The notes beneath the pieces were generated by a model. That model made no database searches. It was not told where the DNA came from and saw nothing but the letters and a program-made list of their open reading frames with translations. A stretch of DNA of 64,000 nt from Legionella sheltonii (GTDB lineage: Bacteria > Pseudomonadota > Gammaproteobacteria > Legionellales > Legionellaceae), in the NCBI RefSeq assembly GCF_026191355.1, contig NZ_JAPHOQ010000010.1:62001-126000 (forward strand), written 5' to 3'. Each line of letters begins with the position of its first letter. The first letter of the stretch is position 1. Positions 36,066-46,158 of this stretch are shown piece after piece. A program made the position numbers and the translations under genes.

Positions 36066-37427
36066 ATGGTTGTGGACTATAAATTATTTTTACTTGTTGG
36101 CGCAGTTTGTTTCAATATACTGAATACTGGCGCGGCCTTGGCCCAAGATAATTCAATCAATTCGGTAGGAAAAACAAAAAAATGTTTTCCATACATTGAA
36201 AAACTACCTGAGCAAAAACTTATGGCTGCTCCGCTAGAGAGTGCCAACTTAGCACATAAAACCTATATGCTTCCTGCAACGCCTGCAACGACACAATGGG
36301 GTGTATACAATAATCATCAACCCCCTGTTTTAACCATTAATCCAGGTGACAGTATTTCTATAGAAACTATGGCTGCTTCCGATAACCAAGTGGTACCAGG
36401 TACGCCTATTGAAGAAGTTGTCCGTATGAATAATGCCGTCCCAGGTAGAGGCCCTCATACTATTACAGGCCCCGTCTATATCCAAGGTGCCGAGCCTGGT
36501 GATGTGCTCAAAATACATTTTAATAAAATACTGCCTCGAAGCTATGCATCGAATAATAATGTTCCTGGAAAAGGATTATTCCCAGAAGAATTTCCGGAGG
36601 GACAAATTAAGTATTTTTATCTCGATGTAAAAAAGATGCAGATGCAATTTGCGCCGGGGATTGTAATTCCACTTGCCCCATTTCCGGGTTTAATTGCAGT
36701 AGCACATGAAAAATCTGGTGATTTTGACACAATTCCACCGGGCCCTTTTGGTGGAAATATGGATTTACGTGAAATGAAAGAGGGTACCACATTGTACTTA
36801 CCGGTTTTCGTAAAAGGGGGGCTACTGTGGACAGGTGATTCGCATGCTGGGCAGGGGAATGGCGAGATCAATCTCACTGCAATTGAAACCGCATATGAAG
36901 AGTTCAATATTACAGTTGATTTGCTTAAACACACTCCATTGAGCTGGCCACGTGTCGAAACACCCGATGCATGGATCGCAGTAGGTTATGATGCGGATTT
37001 GAACAAGGCTCTTGATATTCTTAAAGGAGAAACGATTAAATTGATTATGGATCAACGTAAAGTATCTCCCGAACAAGCTGAGCAAATTATGTTTGCAACA
37101 TGGAATTGTCCTATTTCAGAGGTGGTTAATGGAGTAAAAGGTGTTTATTGTATGGTTCCAAAAAAGTCTGAAAAACAAACTCCGTTCCTATTGCCTAAAA
37201 CGGATACGCCCACTCAATATGTTACTTACGCAAAGGATAATGATATTGAAAATGCAATGAAAAAAGCGTCTATGACTATGCTCAATCGAATCGCTGCAGA
37301 GAAAAAGTTAACTCGACTCGATACCTACTCCTTACTTAGTCTTACAATGGATTGTCGCATGGCACCCTATAAAACAGGGGAAAAAGAAGTCCACTGCATG
37401 TTAGATAAAAATTTGTGGATTTCTTAA
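36066..37427 (+). CDS. Secreted acetamidase/formamidase family protein
   Basis: 453 residues from the ATG at 36066 (GGAG eight bases upstream), which gives a clean signal peptide ending NTGAALA; the frame is open 21 codons further up. FmdA/AmdA features: WGVYNNHQPPVLTINPGDSISIET, GRGPHTITGPVYIQGAEPGDVLKI, ISV-type barrel strands, PPGPFGGNMDLREM, TLYLPVFVKGGLLWTGDSHAGQGNGEI. Family members split formamide or acetamide and are usually cytoplasmic; this one is exported. Near the C terminus a Cys-x13-Cys unit occurs twice (CPISEVVNGVKGVYC and CRMAPYKTGEKEVHC, with MVPK/MLDK following), an apparent duplication that could form disulfides. Confidence 0.85.
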   Translation: MVVDYKLFLLVGAVCFNILNTGAALAQDNSINSVGKTKKCFPYIEKLPEQKLMAAPLESANLAHKTYMLPATPATTQWGVYNNHQPPVLTINPGDSISIETMAASDNQVVPGTPIEEVVRMNNAVPGRGPHTITGPVYIQGAEPGDVLKIHFNKILPRSYASNNNVPGKGLFPEEFPEGQIKYFYLDVKKMQMQFAPGIVIPLAPFPGLIAVAHEKSGDFDTIPPGPFGGNMDLREMKEGTTLYLPVFVKGGLLWTGDSHAGQGNGEINLTAIETAYEEFNITVDLLKHTPLSWPRVETPDAWIAVGYDADLNKALDILKGETIKLIMDQRKVSPEQAEQIMFATWNCPISEVVNGVKGVYCMVPKKSEKQTPFLLPKTDTPTQYVTYAKDNDIENAMKKASMTMLNRIAAEKKLTRLDTYSLLSLTMDCRMAPYKTGEKEVHCMLDKNLWIS

Positions 37428-37457
37428 ACTATTTATTGTGAATAATAGGAAAATGGA

Positions 37458-37480
37458 AACCCAGGATTAAAAACTGGGTT
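37458..37480. terminator. Hairpin between convergent genes
   Basis: AACCCAG (37458-37464) and CTGGGTT (37474-37480), loop of nine bases, between the ends of the acetamidase and the MdfA-like gene. Weak T tract on either side. Confidence 0.5.
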
Positions 37481-37503
37481 CATACCGTACAATCGAGGCT
37501 GAG

Positions 37504-38778
37504 CTAGATTGTGTTATTATTTTCTGCTTTATTTTCTTCCATAATTGCATTTTGACTTGGGAAGAATGTTAAAGCTATAAATATTAAAAATAGGAGTTGA
37601 ATCGCATTACAATAAAGTCCGAAATGAAAATTATTGTGATATTTATAGAAAAAATTAGCTAACTCTGTTCCTATCGCACCTACAACCATAACACATAGAC
37701 TAACCAATGCCGACGCGGTGCCCTTGCTTACAGGGGTTACAAAAAGACAGTATCTGTTTAAAGGTGCATTAATCACACTGAGTGCAAAAAAATAGATAAT
37801 TGTCCCAGGAAGTAAATGGTAATAAGCATTACCATAAAGGTATGGAAGCAATGAAGTTAAAATGGCCCCAATAACCATAATAATACAGCCCCAAAAAATG
37901 ATTTGTTTAATTGTGTATTTGTAAGTTAATTGATGTAAAAACCAATTACCCAAAATGGTCGCACCAAATACAGGAAGTTGCCAAAGTCCATATTGAATCA
38001 CCGTGAGTTTCGCTTCAGAAATCAAAATAATAGGGGCTAAAGCAATCCAAGCAATACATGGGATACCTACAGTACCTGCGGCCAAGGTTCCAAAGACAAA
38101 TGCTTTATTAGTAAACAAATCTTTATAATTTCGTAATACTTTATTTGCTGAGAACTTGGTTTTTGGTGTTACTTCTCCATTCTTTTTTGTCTGGCCAATC
38201 GGTTCAGGCATGTATTTCCATAATCCCCATAATGTAATAAGAGCACCCAGAGCAATGGTTATGAAAATATAACGCCAGGAAGTGTAATGAATTACTATAG
38301 CTCCCATCAGTGGGCCTAATAAGGGAGCAAGAATTGCAACGTTTGCCATGATCGAGATTAAACGAATGGCATCCATTTCTTCAAATATCTCTTGAATGGT
38401 CGCATAACCTATGACGCCAATAAAGCATAATCCCATACCTTGAAAAAAACGTGCGAACAGAAATTGAGACATTGAATTGGAGCTGGCAATAAATAGGGTA
38501 AAAATAAAAAATAGAAATGCACCAAGAAGCATCATGGGCCTGCGCCCATAACTATCAGATATAGGACCTAAGAAAATTTGCAAGCTTGCACCTCCGAGAA
38601 TATAAACACTCAAAGAAGTGGCTACCGCTGATTCAGGCGCATTAAAAGACTGGACCACATGAATCATCCCCGGCATGATCATATCGTTGGCTATATAAGT
38701 TAAAAACTCATACATGACAAAAAAACAGGTAAATACTAAAGCTTGTCTTTTGGTTATAGGAATAAGGGGGTCAGTCAT
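37504..38778 (-). CDS. MdfA-like multidrug efflux MFS transporter
   Basis: 424 residues, twelve membrane spans. Strong similarity to E. coli MdfA: MYEFLTYIANDMIMPGM (with the helix-1 Glu and Asp that couple protons and cations), LQIFLGPISDSYGRRPMML (motif A), LCFIGVIGYATIQEIFEE, and ANVAILAPLLGPLMGA (motif C, antiporter type). Expected to expel lipophilic cations or other drugs. The last part, ending EENKAENNNTI, is a short polar tail. Single-gene unit, divergent from the licA-like gene. Confidence 0.9.
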   Translation of the reverse strand: MTDPLIPITKRQALVFTCFFVMYEFLTYIANDMIMPGMIHVVQSFNAPESAVATSLSVYILGGASLQIFLGPISDSYGRRPMMLLGAFLFFIFTLFIASSNSMSQFLFARFFQGMGLCFIGVIGYATIQEIFEEMDAIRLISIMANVAILAPLLGPLMGAIVIHYTSWRYIFITIALGALITLWGLWKYMPEPIGQTKKNGEVTPKTKFSANKVLRNYKDLFTNKAFVFGTLAAGTVGIPCIAWIALAPIILISEAKLTVIQYGLWQLPVFGATILGNWFLHQLTYKYTIKQIIFWGCIIMVIGAILTSLLPYLYGNAYYHLLPGTIIYFFALSVINAPLNRYCLFVTPVSKGTASALVSLCVMVVGAIGTELANFFYKYHNNFHFGLYCNAIQLLFLIFIALTFFPSQNAIMEENKAENNNTI

Positions 38779-38858
38779 AGCAAGAGCCCTTGTTGTTTAA
38801 TTTTTTCTTTAAATGTGCTGTCTTGTAATTTTGTGGCTAAATTTTATATACTCTTTTG

Positions 38859-40089
38859 ATGCTCAATTTTTATGAAACGATCTTTATGAAATGGTATTTT
38901 TTTGGCAAAGATAATGGCAATCCTGAAATTTATGAACATTTAATGATCTACATTCTTAGTCTACTCGATCCTAAATCGCAGTTCAAGGCATCTCTGGTAA
39001 ACCATGCATGGAAAGAGATGGTCGAGTTAACTCAGAAATACATGAGCTTATTACCCACAATTCATCGCATACCGCTGCTTTCAAAAGTGGGGTTGGATGC
39101 GCTGAGATTAAAATTATTATCAGGTGGAATGACCAATACAGTGTACAGAGTACAAATGGGTCCTAATATTCCTAAGTTGCTTGCCAAAATCCCTGGAATC
39201 AATCCTCATCTCATCGAGCGTAGCCAATTCAAACGATGGGTATTACGAATTCCTGGAGAGGTGTCCTCATTTTCAATATCGCGTGAGCACGAAGGAGAAA
39301 ATGCGCGCAAAGCATCAGTCTTGGGACTTAATGTACCCATAAAACACTTTGAACCTGATGGATTACAGTTGATGGAGTACATTGAAAATGCTCATGATTT
39401 AGACAAAGAAACATTGCAACGTATTGACATATTGACCACTCTAGCAAGTATGGCCAAACAACTGCATACGTCGGAACGTTTTGACAATGACACAGCAGTT
39501 TTCGAACGCAACGAACAGTTATTGGAACGGTTAAAAAGTAAAAGTTTTGTGGTTCCTGAGAATACAGACTTTATAGTAGAACAGATGATTGCATTGAAGA
39601 ATTTATTTTCTTCGTATCACGTTGAGATGAGCCCATGTCATAATGATTCGACACCCCTAAATTATATGATGGCATTTTCTGGACCAAAGAAAGAGAAAGT
39701 GTTCTATCAAATTGATTGGGAGTATTCCGGTAATAACGACTTTATGTGGGATCTGGTTTATTTTGCAATTGAAGCAAAACTGAGTAAAGAGCAAGAATTA
39801 ATTTTTTTTAAAAGCATACTTCGGAGATAAAGAACTTACAGAGTCGGTATTGGCCTGGTTTACTGCCTATAAACCGGTAGTCGAATGGTGGATAACCCTT
39901 TGGTCGTGGACCCAATTAGCCAATAAAGCGAAATCTGTGAGTGAGGAAGACTATGCAAAGCTAGGAACAGAACGCTTTGCAAAAACGTTAGAACATTTGC
40001 AGAGTGATGATTATCGGAATGCACTTGAGATTATTAATGCCGATAAGTTGCTGCCTTCTTTTAATGGTCATAGGTCTTTTACAATCTAA
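38859..40089 (+). pseudogene. licA: LicA homologue: F-box plus choline kinase-like effector gene, frameshifted
   Basis: Two adjacent frames make one protein. Residues about 22-60 are an F-box: IYILSLLDPKSQFKASLVNH then AWKEMVE. Next comes a LicA/choline-kinase fold: LSGGMTNTVYRVQ (nucleotide loop), MEYIENAHDL, catalytic SPCHNDSTPLNYMM (HND..N) and FYQIDWEYSGNNDFMWDLVYF (metal Asp). At 39802-39809 (T8, then A4) the frame breaks; removing one base restores it into KAYFGDKELTESVLAWFTAY to the stop at 40089, 409 codons in all. L. pneumophila LicA (lpg1408, from memory) is an F-box Dot/Icm substrate in the same genomic context. Frameshift could be decay, read error or transcript slippage. Start (ATG 38859 or 38886) is uncertain. 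Confidence 0.8.
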
Positions 40090-40120
40090 TGGTAGCTTGC
40101 GTACGACGCTTTCCAGTCAT

Positions 40121-40187
40121 CCCGAGCGCAACGAATGATCTCCACGCTTGTAGCGGTGTTACGATGGAGATCCTCGATACACTCGGG
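40121..40187. repeat. REP-like palindrome between licA-like gene and exonuclease gene
   Basis: Imperfect arms: CCCGAG...GATCTCCA (40121-40144) against TGGAGATC...CTCGGG (40165-40187), the GATCTCCA/TGGAGATC part perfect. CATCCCGAGCGCAACGA precedes it, the core of the family also seen at 3727, 28453 and 41085. Between convergent genes. Confidence 0.75.
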
Positions 40188-40222
40188 AGGTCAGGGGCGC
40201 TAGACTTATGTGACTACTCATT

Positions 40223-40993
40223 TTATGACATATGACTTAAAAATTCTTGCAGATGCTTTTTATCTTGCTCTGAACGTAAATAAGTTTTTAGCAATTCCAA
40301 TAAACGATGATATTCATCATGTTGGAGTACGCCACGCATGAGCTCAAACCGTAAAAAAACACAATATGTATTGAGAACATCTGTTTCACAATAATCGCGA
40401 ATACTTTTTATTTGGCCTAATAAATACTGTTCCCAGACTTTAGAACCACTCATGCCCATTTTTCCAGGAAATCCCAGCATACTGGAGATTTCATCCAGTG
40501 GAGCAAACGCTTTATTTTGATATCCTGCAATCACATCCATGAGATCAAGATGTCGATAATGGAAGCGGCTTAAGTAATTATTCCAACGAAAATTTTGTTG
40601 ATTTTCTCCTGTTTCCCAATAGGTAGGTGCGGTGATGCCATGCAACATGGAACGATAATGCAAAACCGGTAAATCAAACCCGCTGCCATTCCAGCTCACT
40701 AGTGTTGGTGTATGTTTGTCGATTCCAGCAAAAAAACGGGTGATTAATTCCTTTTCATCAGAGGCTTCATCACCTAACGACCATACTTTTATTTGTGACC
40801 CATGGCTCATCACCAAAGAAATAGCACAAATTTTTTGTAAATAATGTGGCAAGAAATCGTTACCTACTTTAGCTCGCCGTAATGCAAACATTGCTTCTGC
40901 GGTGTCTTCATCAGACAGACCGTGTAAATCATATAAATTACGGGCTGTTTCAATATCAGGAATTGTTTCTATATCGAATACAAGAATGGTCAT
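40223..40993 (-). CDS. PolB-like 3'-5' exonuclease domain protein
   Basis: 256 residues. DEDD exonuclease motifs: ILVFDIETIPDIE (ExoI), LVSWNGSGFDLPVLHYRSM (ExoII) and SIRDYCETDVLNTYCVFLRFELMRG (ExoIII, YxxxD). Between them FHYRHLDLMDVI and FPGKMGMSGSKVWE are typical of the bacterial stand-alone family PF10108, related to the exonuclease domain of family B polymerases. Its biological role is not established; DNA repair is likely. No polymerase domain is present. Confidence 0.88.
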   Translation of the reverse strand: MTILVFDIETIPDIETARNLYDLHGLSDEDTAEAMFALRRAKVGNDFLPHYLQKICAISLVMSHGSQIKVWSLGDEASDEKELITRFFAGIDKHTPTLVSWNGSGFDLPVLHYRSMLHGITAPTYWETGENQQNFRWNNYLSRFHYRHLDLMDVIAGYQNKAFAPLDEISSMLGFPGKMGMSGSKVWEQYLLGQIKSIRDYCETDVLNTYCVFLRFELMRGVLQHDEYHRLLELLKTYLRSEQDKKHLQEFLSHMS

Positions 40994-41084
40994 CGGTTTA
41001 GTTTTCTTTTACTGTAAATGAACCCCTATCTTAGCACGGGGTAGGGTGAGGAAATAGTAGGTTTTACAATTCTACCTCTTGCTA

Positions 41085-41137
41085 CGTCATCTCGAGTGCA
41101 ACGAGGGATCGTCACACGGTAACACACGGAATGACGA
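41085..41137. repeat. REP-like element (partial palindrome)
   Basis: CGTCATCTCGAGTGCAACGAGGGATC followed, about 30 bases on, by GGAATGACGAGG. Only the ends pair (CGTCAT with ATGACG). Same family core as the other REP-like copies. It is in the 310-base gap between the exonuclease and the SLT lipoprotein genes; the rest of that gap is AT-rich with no other feature that I can see. Confidence 0.7.
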
Positions 41138-41304
41138 GGTGATACTACGGTTTCTAAAATCATTCCATTTTGGTTCATTCGAACGAATGTATGCAACAGC
41201 CAATTTATATAAAAGTATATCTCCAGTTCATCATGATTATAATTCAAGCGTAGATTGTAGTTATCAAATTTGTTAAAATGCTCAATTTTCAGGTTTGGTT
41301 GCTC

Positions 41305-41907
41305 ATGGACGCTTTGTTGCACATTTTTAAGAAATTACGAACATTCTTTTTTTTAATATTTGCTTTAATTCTTACTGCATGTGTTAGTCATCCTCCTGCG
41401 GATGTTAATAATCTTTGTAATATATTTAGGCAATATCCTAAATGGTATCGAGATGCTAAGGATGTGGAACGCCGATGGAAAGTTCCAATTCCAGTACAAA
41501 TGGCAATCATCCATCAAGAATCAAAATTTAACGCACGAGCACGACCACCTCGTCAGAAGCTCTTTTGTATTATTCCTTGGAAAAGACCTTCGTCAGCTTA
41601 TGGATATACCCAAGCACTACATGGAACTTGGAATCACTACAAACAAAGTTGTGGTGGATGGTTTGCTTCCCGGGATGATTTTGCAGATGGTGTGGATTTT
41701 ATTGGATGGTACGCCAATGAAGCGTATAAAAGAGCAAGGGTGCCTCGAACAGATGCGTATTTACTTTATTTGGCCTATCATGAAGGTATAGGTGGTTATC
41801 AACGTAAAACTTATTTGAGAAAATCATGGTTAATACCCGTTGCTCGCAAAGTAAAAGCGCGCTCACAACTTTATGCAATGCAGCTTAATTCGTGTAAAAA
41901 ATATTAG
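41305..41907 (+). CDS. Lytic transglycosylase-like lipoprotein (SLT fold)
   Basis: About 200 residues. Lipoprotein signal: KKLRTFFFLIFALILTACVS, lipid on Cys26 counted from the ATG at 41305 (an ATG at 41278 would add nine residues). The mature part has the SLT catalytic region VPIPVQMAIIHQESKFNARARPP with the Glu of HQESKF, then SSAYGYTQALHGTWNHYK and YLAYHEGIGGYQRKTY. The usual order of these motifs in Slt70/MltC/EmtA is kept. It should cleave the glycan backbone near the outer membrane. Cys residues near KLFCIIPW and QSCGGW may form a disulfide. Confidence 0.82.
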   Translation: MDALLHIFKKLRTFFFLIFALILTACVSHPPADVNNLCNIFRQYPKWYRDAKDVERRWKVPIPVQMAIIHQESKFNARARPPRQKLFCIIPWKRPSSAYGYTQALHGTWNHYKQSCGGWFASRDDFADGVDFIGWYANEAYKRARVPRTDAYLLYLAYHEGIGGYQRKTYLRKSWLIPVARKVKARSQLYAMQLNSCKKY

Positions 41908-42022
41908 AACAACACTATTGGTGCTAATGTTTTCCTGAATTTGTGACGTAGAAGCTTAGGGTAAATTTGAATTTATATGGTTTAATAAGTAATAATATAT
42001 TCAGTAATTGAAACTGATATAG

Positions 42023-43071
<1,049 letters not shown>

Positions 43072-44620
43072 CCTTTGATAAGTAATTTGCCAATTCTTTT
43101 TTACCTGTTTCATCAATGATTAGATCAAGCTTTGTTCGGCGTTTGAGTATATCTTCACAATTTTGTGCCCATTCTTCTAAAATCAGATAATCTACTTCTA
43201 CTTGATAGAGATAGGTACAATATTTTTTTCCCAAGGATTCTTTGCTATTACAGGAGGAAAGGAACAATTCCATGCGACTTCCATAAGTATTCAAATAACG
43301 ATTAAATAAGTCTGTATCCATCCATTTATATTTTTCTTTAGCATAATGAACGTACTGTTCAAAATTCATTTGTTCAAAAGAGGCTCCTGGTAATGGGGTT
43401 GATGCCGTGGTCGAAGGGCCCATTTGGGGAAATGTTGGAAGGAGTTGATTGATAACCTCCTCTGCTAATTGCCGGTACGTAGTAATTTTTCCACCATAAA
43501 TGGTAACACTGGGTGCGGGGTTGAGATGGACTTCATATGAATAATCACGGCTTAAAGCTTTGGCCTCTTTGTTTTCGTCAGCGAGCAAGGCTCTGACACC
43601 ACTCCAAGTATAAATAATATCTTGTGCTGATATCTTACTTTTAAAGTACGAATTAACCAAATCAAGCAAATAATGAACCTCTTCATCGCTGATGCTTGCA
43701 TTACCTGGATTTCCAGTGAGTGGAATATCAGTGGTACCTATCATGCTAAATCCGTGGTATGGAATAACAAAAATTACCCGTTTGTCTTGATGTTGTAATA
43801 AATATGCGTGATTGCCCTCATAAATTTGAGGAACAATAATGTGGCTTCCCTTAATTAAACTGATTTTTTGTCGATCGGGGATCTGCGTGAGTTGTTCCAC
43901 CGATTTGACCCATGGACCAGCCGCATTAATTACTGATTTGGCACAGAGTGTATAGCATGGGCCTACTTTAGGTTGAACAGTTAATTGCCATAAGTTATTT
44001 ACAACGTCGATATGAATCACTGTAGAGTGGGTTCTTATGCTAGCCCCATGGTTTTTTGCTTGGATTGCATTGACAATGGTTAAGCGAGCATCATCAGTTA
44101 CAGCATCATAGAATAGAAAACCCATATCTAATTGATTAATTAAAGGGTCAAAATATTCCATTTTGCTTTTTCTATAAATGGTTTTGCATTTGGGTAAACG
44201 ATTTTTGCTACTTAAATGGTCATAAATAAAAAGACCTAAACGTAAAAACCAAGCGGGTCGCATATGCTTTTCATAAGGTAGAACTAAGGCTTGGGGATGT
44301 ACTAAATGGGGTGCTAAATCTAAAAGGCGTTGTCTTTCGGTGATTGCTTTTTTCACCATACCAAATTCATAATTTTCTAAATATCTAAACCCACCGTGAA
44401 TTAGTTTTGTGCTGCTTGAGGAAGTTTTAGAGGCTAAATCATCTTGCTCCAAAAGGACTACAGATAATCCTCTTAATGACGCATCTGCAGCACAACCACA
44501 GCCATTGATGCCGCCACCGATAATTGCAACATCAAAAACCGAATTCATATTTTGGTCTCCATAAAAAAAGTATACACTTACAATATACACATAATAGCTG
44601 GGACAAGGAACTCTGCAACA

Positions 44621-46087
44621 ATGAATTATTTACTGGCAATCGATCAAGGAACGAGTAGTACCCGTGCCATGATATATACTGTTCATGGCGAATTAGTTAC
44701 TTCCAGTCAATACCCACTTACTCAACATTATCCGCAAAGCGGATGGGTCGAGCATGATCCAGAAGAAATATGGCAAAAAACTCTAACTGCCATGCGTGAT
44801 GTTGTATCTCAGGTTCCTGTGGAGCAAATAGTGTCTTGTGGTGTAACAAACCAAAGAGAAACTACAGTAATCTGGAATAAAAAAACTGGAGACTGTCTTG
44901 CACCGGCTATTGTTTGGCAAGATCGGCGAACCGCTGAATACTGCAAAACATTAATAGCTGATGAATCGATGATTCAAGAAAAAACGGGTTTAATACCCGA
45001 TCCTTATTTTTCAGCGACTAAGCTAAAATGGCTTTTAGATAATAATCCTGAAGCAAAAGCATTAGCAGATAAAGGTGATTTAGCTTTTGGCACTATTGAT
45101 AGTTTTCTTATCTGGCGTTTGACTACGGAACATTTACATTTAACTGATGTGACTAATGCATCAAGGACCATGCTTTTTAATATTAAGGAAGAACAATGGG
45201 ATTGGGATTTGCTCGAATATTTTAGAATACCCGAGTCCGTATTACCTAAAGTCTGTGCAAGTGATAGTCAATTTGGCCTGATAGATAAAAAGTGGTTGGG
45301 TATTGAACTTCCCATTACCGGGGTTGCTGGCGATCAGCAAGCCGCATTAATTGGTCAGGCCTGCTTCAACATTGGCATGATAAAAGCCACTTTTGGAACA
45401 GGTGCATTTTTATTGCTTAATACAGGAAGTAAGGCGGTTTTATCGCAGCATAAACTTCTGACAACCATAGCCTATAAGATTCATGGAAAAACAGTTTATG
45501 GATTAGAAGGCAGCATTTATCATGCGGGTACCACTGTAAAGTGGTTACGAGATTCAATGCAACTTATTTCTCATGCTGATGAAACCGAAACCTTAGCAAA
45601 CTCATTAAAAGGAAATGACGGGGTTTATTTAGTTTCAGCCTTTACGGGTTTAGGTGCTCCCCATTGGTTATCGGTACCAGGAGCATCCATGGTCGGTTTA
45701 AGCTTATCCAGCAGCAGAGCTCATTTTGCCAGAGCTGCGTTAGAGGGTGTTTGTTACCAAACGCGCGAAGTATGTCTTTGTATGCGCGAAGACAGTCAAT
45801 TGGATTTGTCCTTATTGCGTGTTGATGGTGGAATGGCAGTCAATCAGTGGTTCTTACAATTTTTAGCAGATCAGTGTCAACTGAAAATACAAAAACCTAA
45901 AGATATCGAGACCACGGCTAAGGGCGCAGCGATATTGGCTGCTTTAGGATGTGGTGTTTTTAATTCTTTAGATGAACTCAATGCAATCTGGAGTGTGGAG
46001 CAAGAATTTAGTCCACAAAGGGCTTTAGAGGAAGTAGAAATGGATTATCGGGGCTGGCGCCAGGCATTGCAAAAAGCAAAGTGGTAG
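44621..46087 (+). CDS. glpK: Glycerol kinase
   Basis: ATP-dependent glycerol phosphorylation. MNYLLAIDQGTSSTRAMIY at the start, GVTNQRETTVIW, PAIVWQDRRTAEYC, VAGDQQAALIGQACF, GLGAPHW and RVDGGMAVNQWFLQFLADQ. 488 residues from the ATG at 44621 (AAGGA about eleven bases upstream); the 23-codon upstream extension is not plausible. No glpF nearby. With GlpD it funnels host glycerol into central metabolism, which fits what is known for intracellular Legionella. Confidence 0.96.
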   Translation: MNYLLAIDQGTSSTRAMIYTVHGELVTSSQYPLTQHYPQSGWVEHDPEEIWQKTLTAMRDVVSQVPVEQIVSCGVTNQRETTVIWNKKTGDCLAPAIVWQDRRTAEYCKTLIADESMIQEKTGLIPDPYFSATKLKWLLDNNPEAKALADKGDLAFGTIDSFLIWRLTTEHLHLTDVTNASRTMLFNIKEEQWDWDLLEYFRIPESVLPKVCASDSQFGLIDKKWLGIELPITGVAGDQQAALIGQACFNIGMIKATFGTGAFLLLNTGSKAVLSQHKLLTTIAYKIHGKTVYGLEGSIYHAGTTVKWLRDSMQLISHADETETLANSLKGNDGVYLVSAFTGLGAPHWLSVPGASMVGLSLSSSRAHFARAALEGVCYQTREVCLCMREDSQLDLSLLRVDGGMAVNQWFLQFLADQCQLKIQKPKDIETTAKGAAILAALGCGVFNSLDELNAIWSVEQEFSPQRALEEVEMDYRGWRQALQKAKW

Positions 46088-46107
46088 TTACAGACTTCTA
46101 TTAACCG

Positions 46108-46139
46108 CCCATCATCCCTCGTTACCGCGGGATGATGGG
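46108..46139. terminator. Palindrome between glpK and gltA
   Basis: CCCATCATCCC (46108-46118) and GGGATGATGGG (46129-46139), perfect 11-bp arms with a 10-base loop TCGTTACCGC. It lies between the convergent ends of glpK and gltA and has the CATCCC...GGGATG core of the REP-like family, so it may be a short member doing terminator duty. Confidence 0.65.
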
Positions 46140-46158
46140 TGTGTGCTAAACTAGGCTA

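Noticed and set aside
36617..36934. 105-residue minus-strand frame inside the acetamidase gene
   Set aside because: Shadow of the plus-strand gene; composition (Ser/Pro/Phe-rich) is what antisense reading of such a gene gives.
38779..38858. Possible PmrA box (TTTAATTTTTTCTTTAA) before the licA-like gene
   Set aside because: The halves and spacing fit poorly with the cTTAATatT consensus, and such strings are frequent in AT-rich DNA.
39802..39813. Programmed -1 ribosomal frameshift at TTTTTTTTAAAA in the licA-like gene
   Set aside because: The downstream frame needs +1 (or loss of one base), not -1, so a classical slippery heptamer cannot explain it; transcript slippage or mutation remain.
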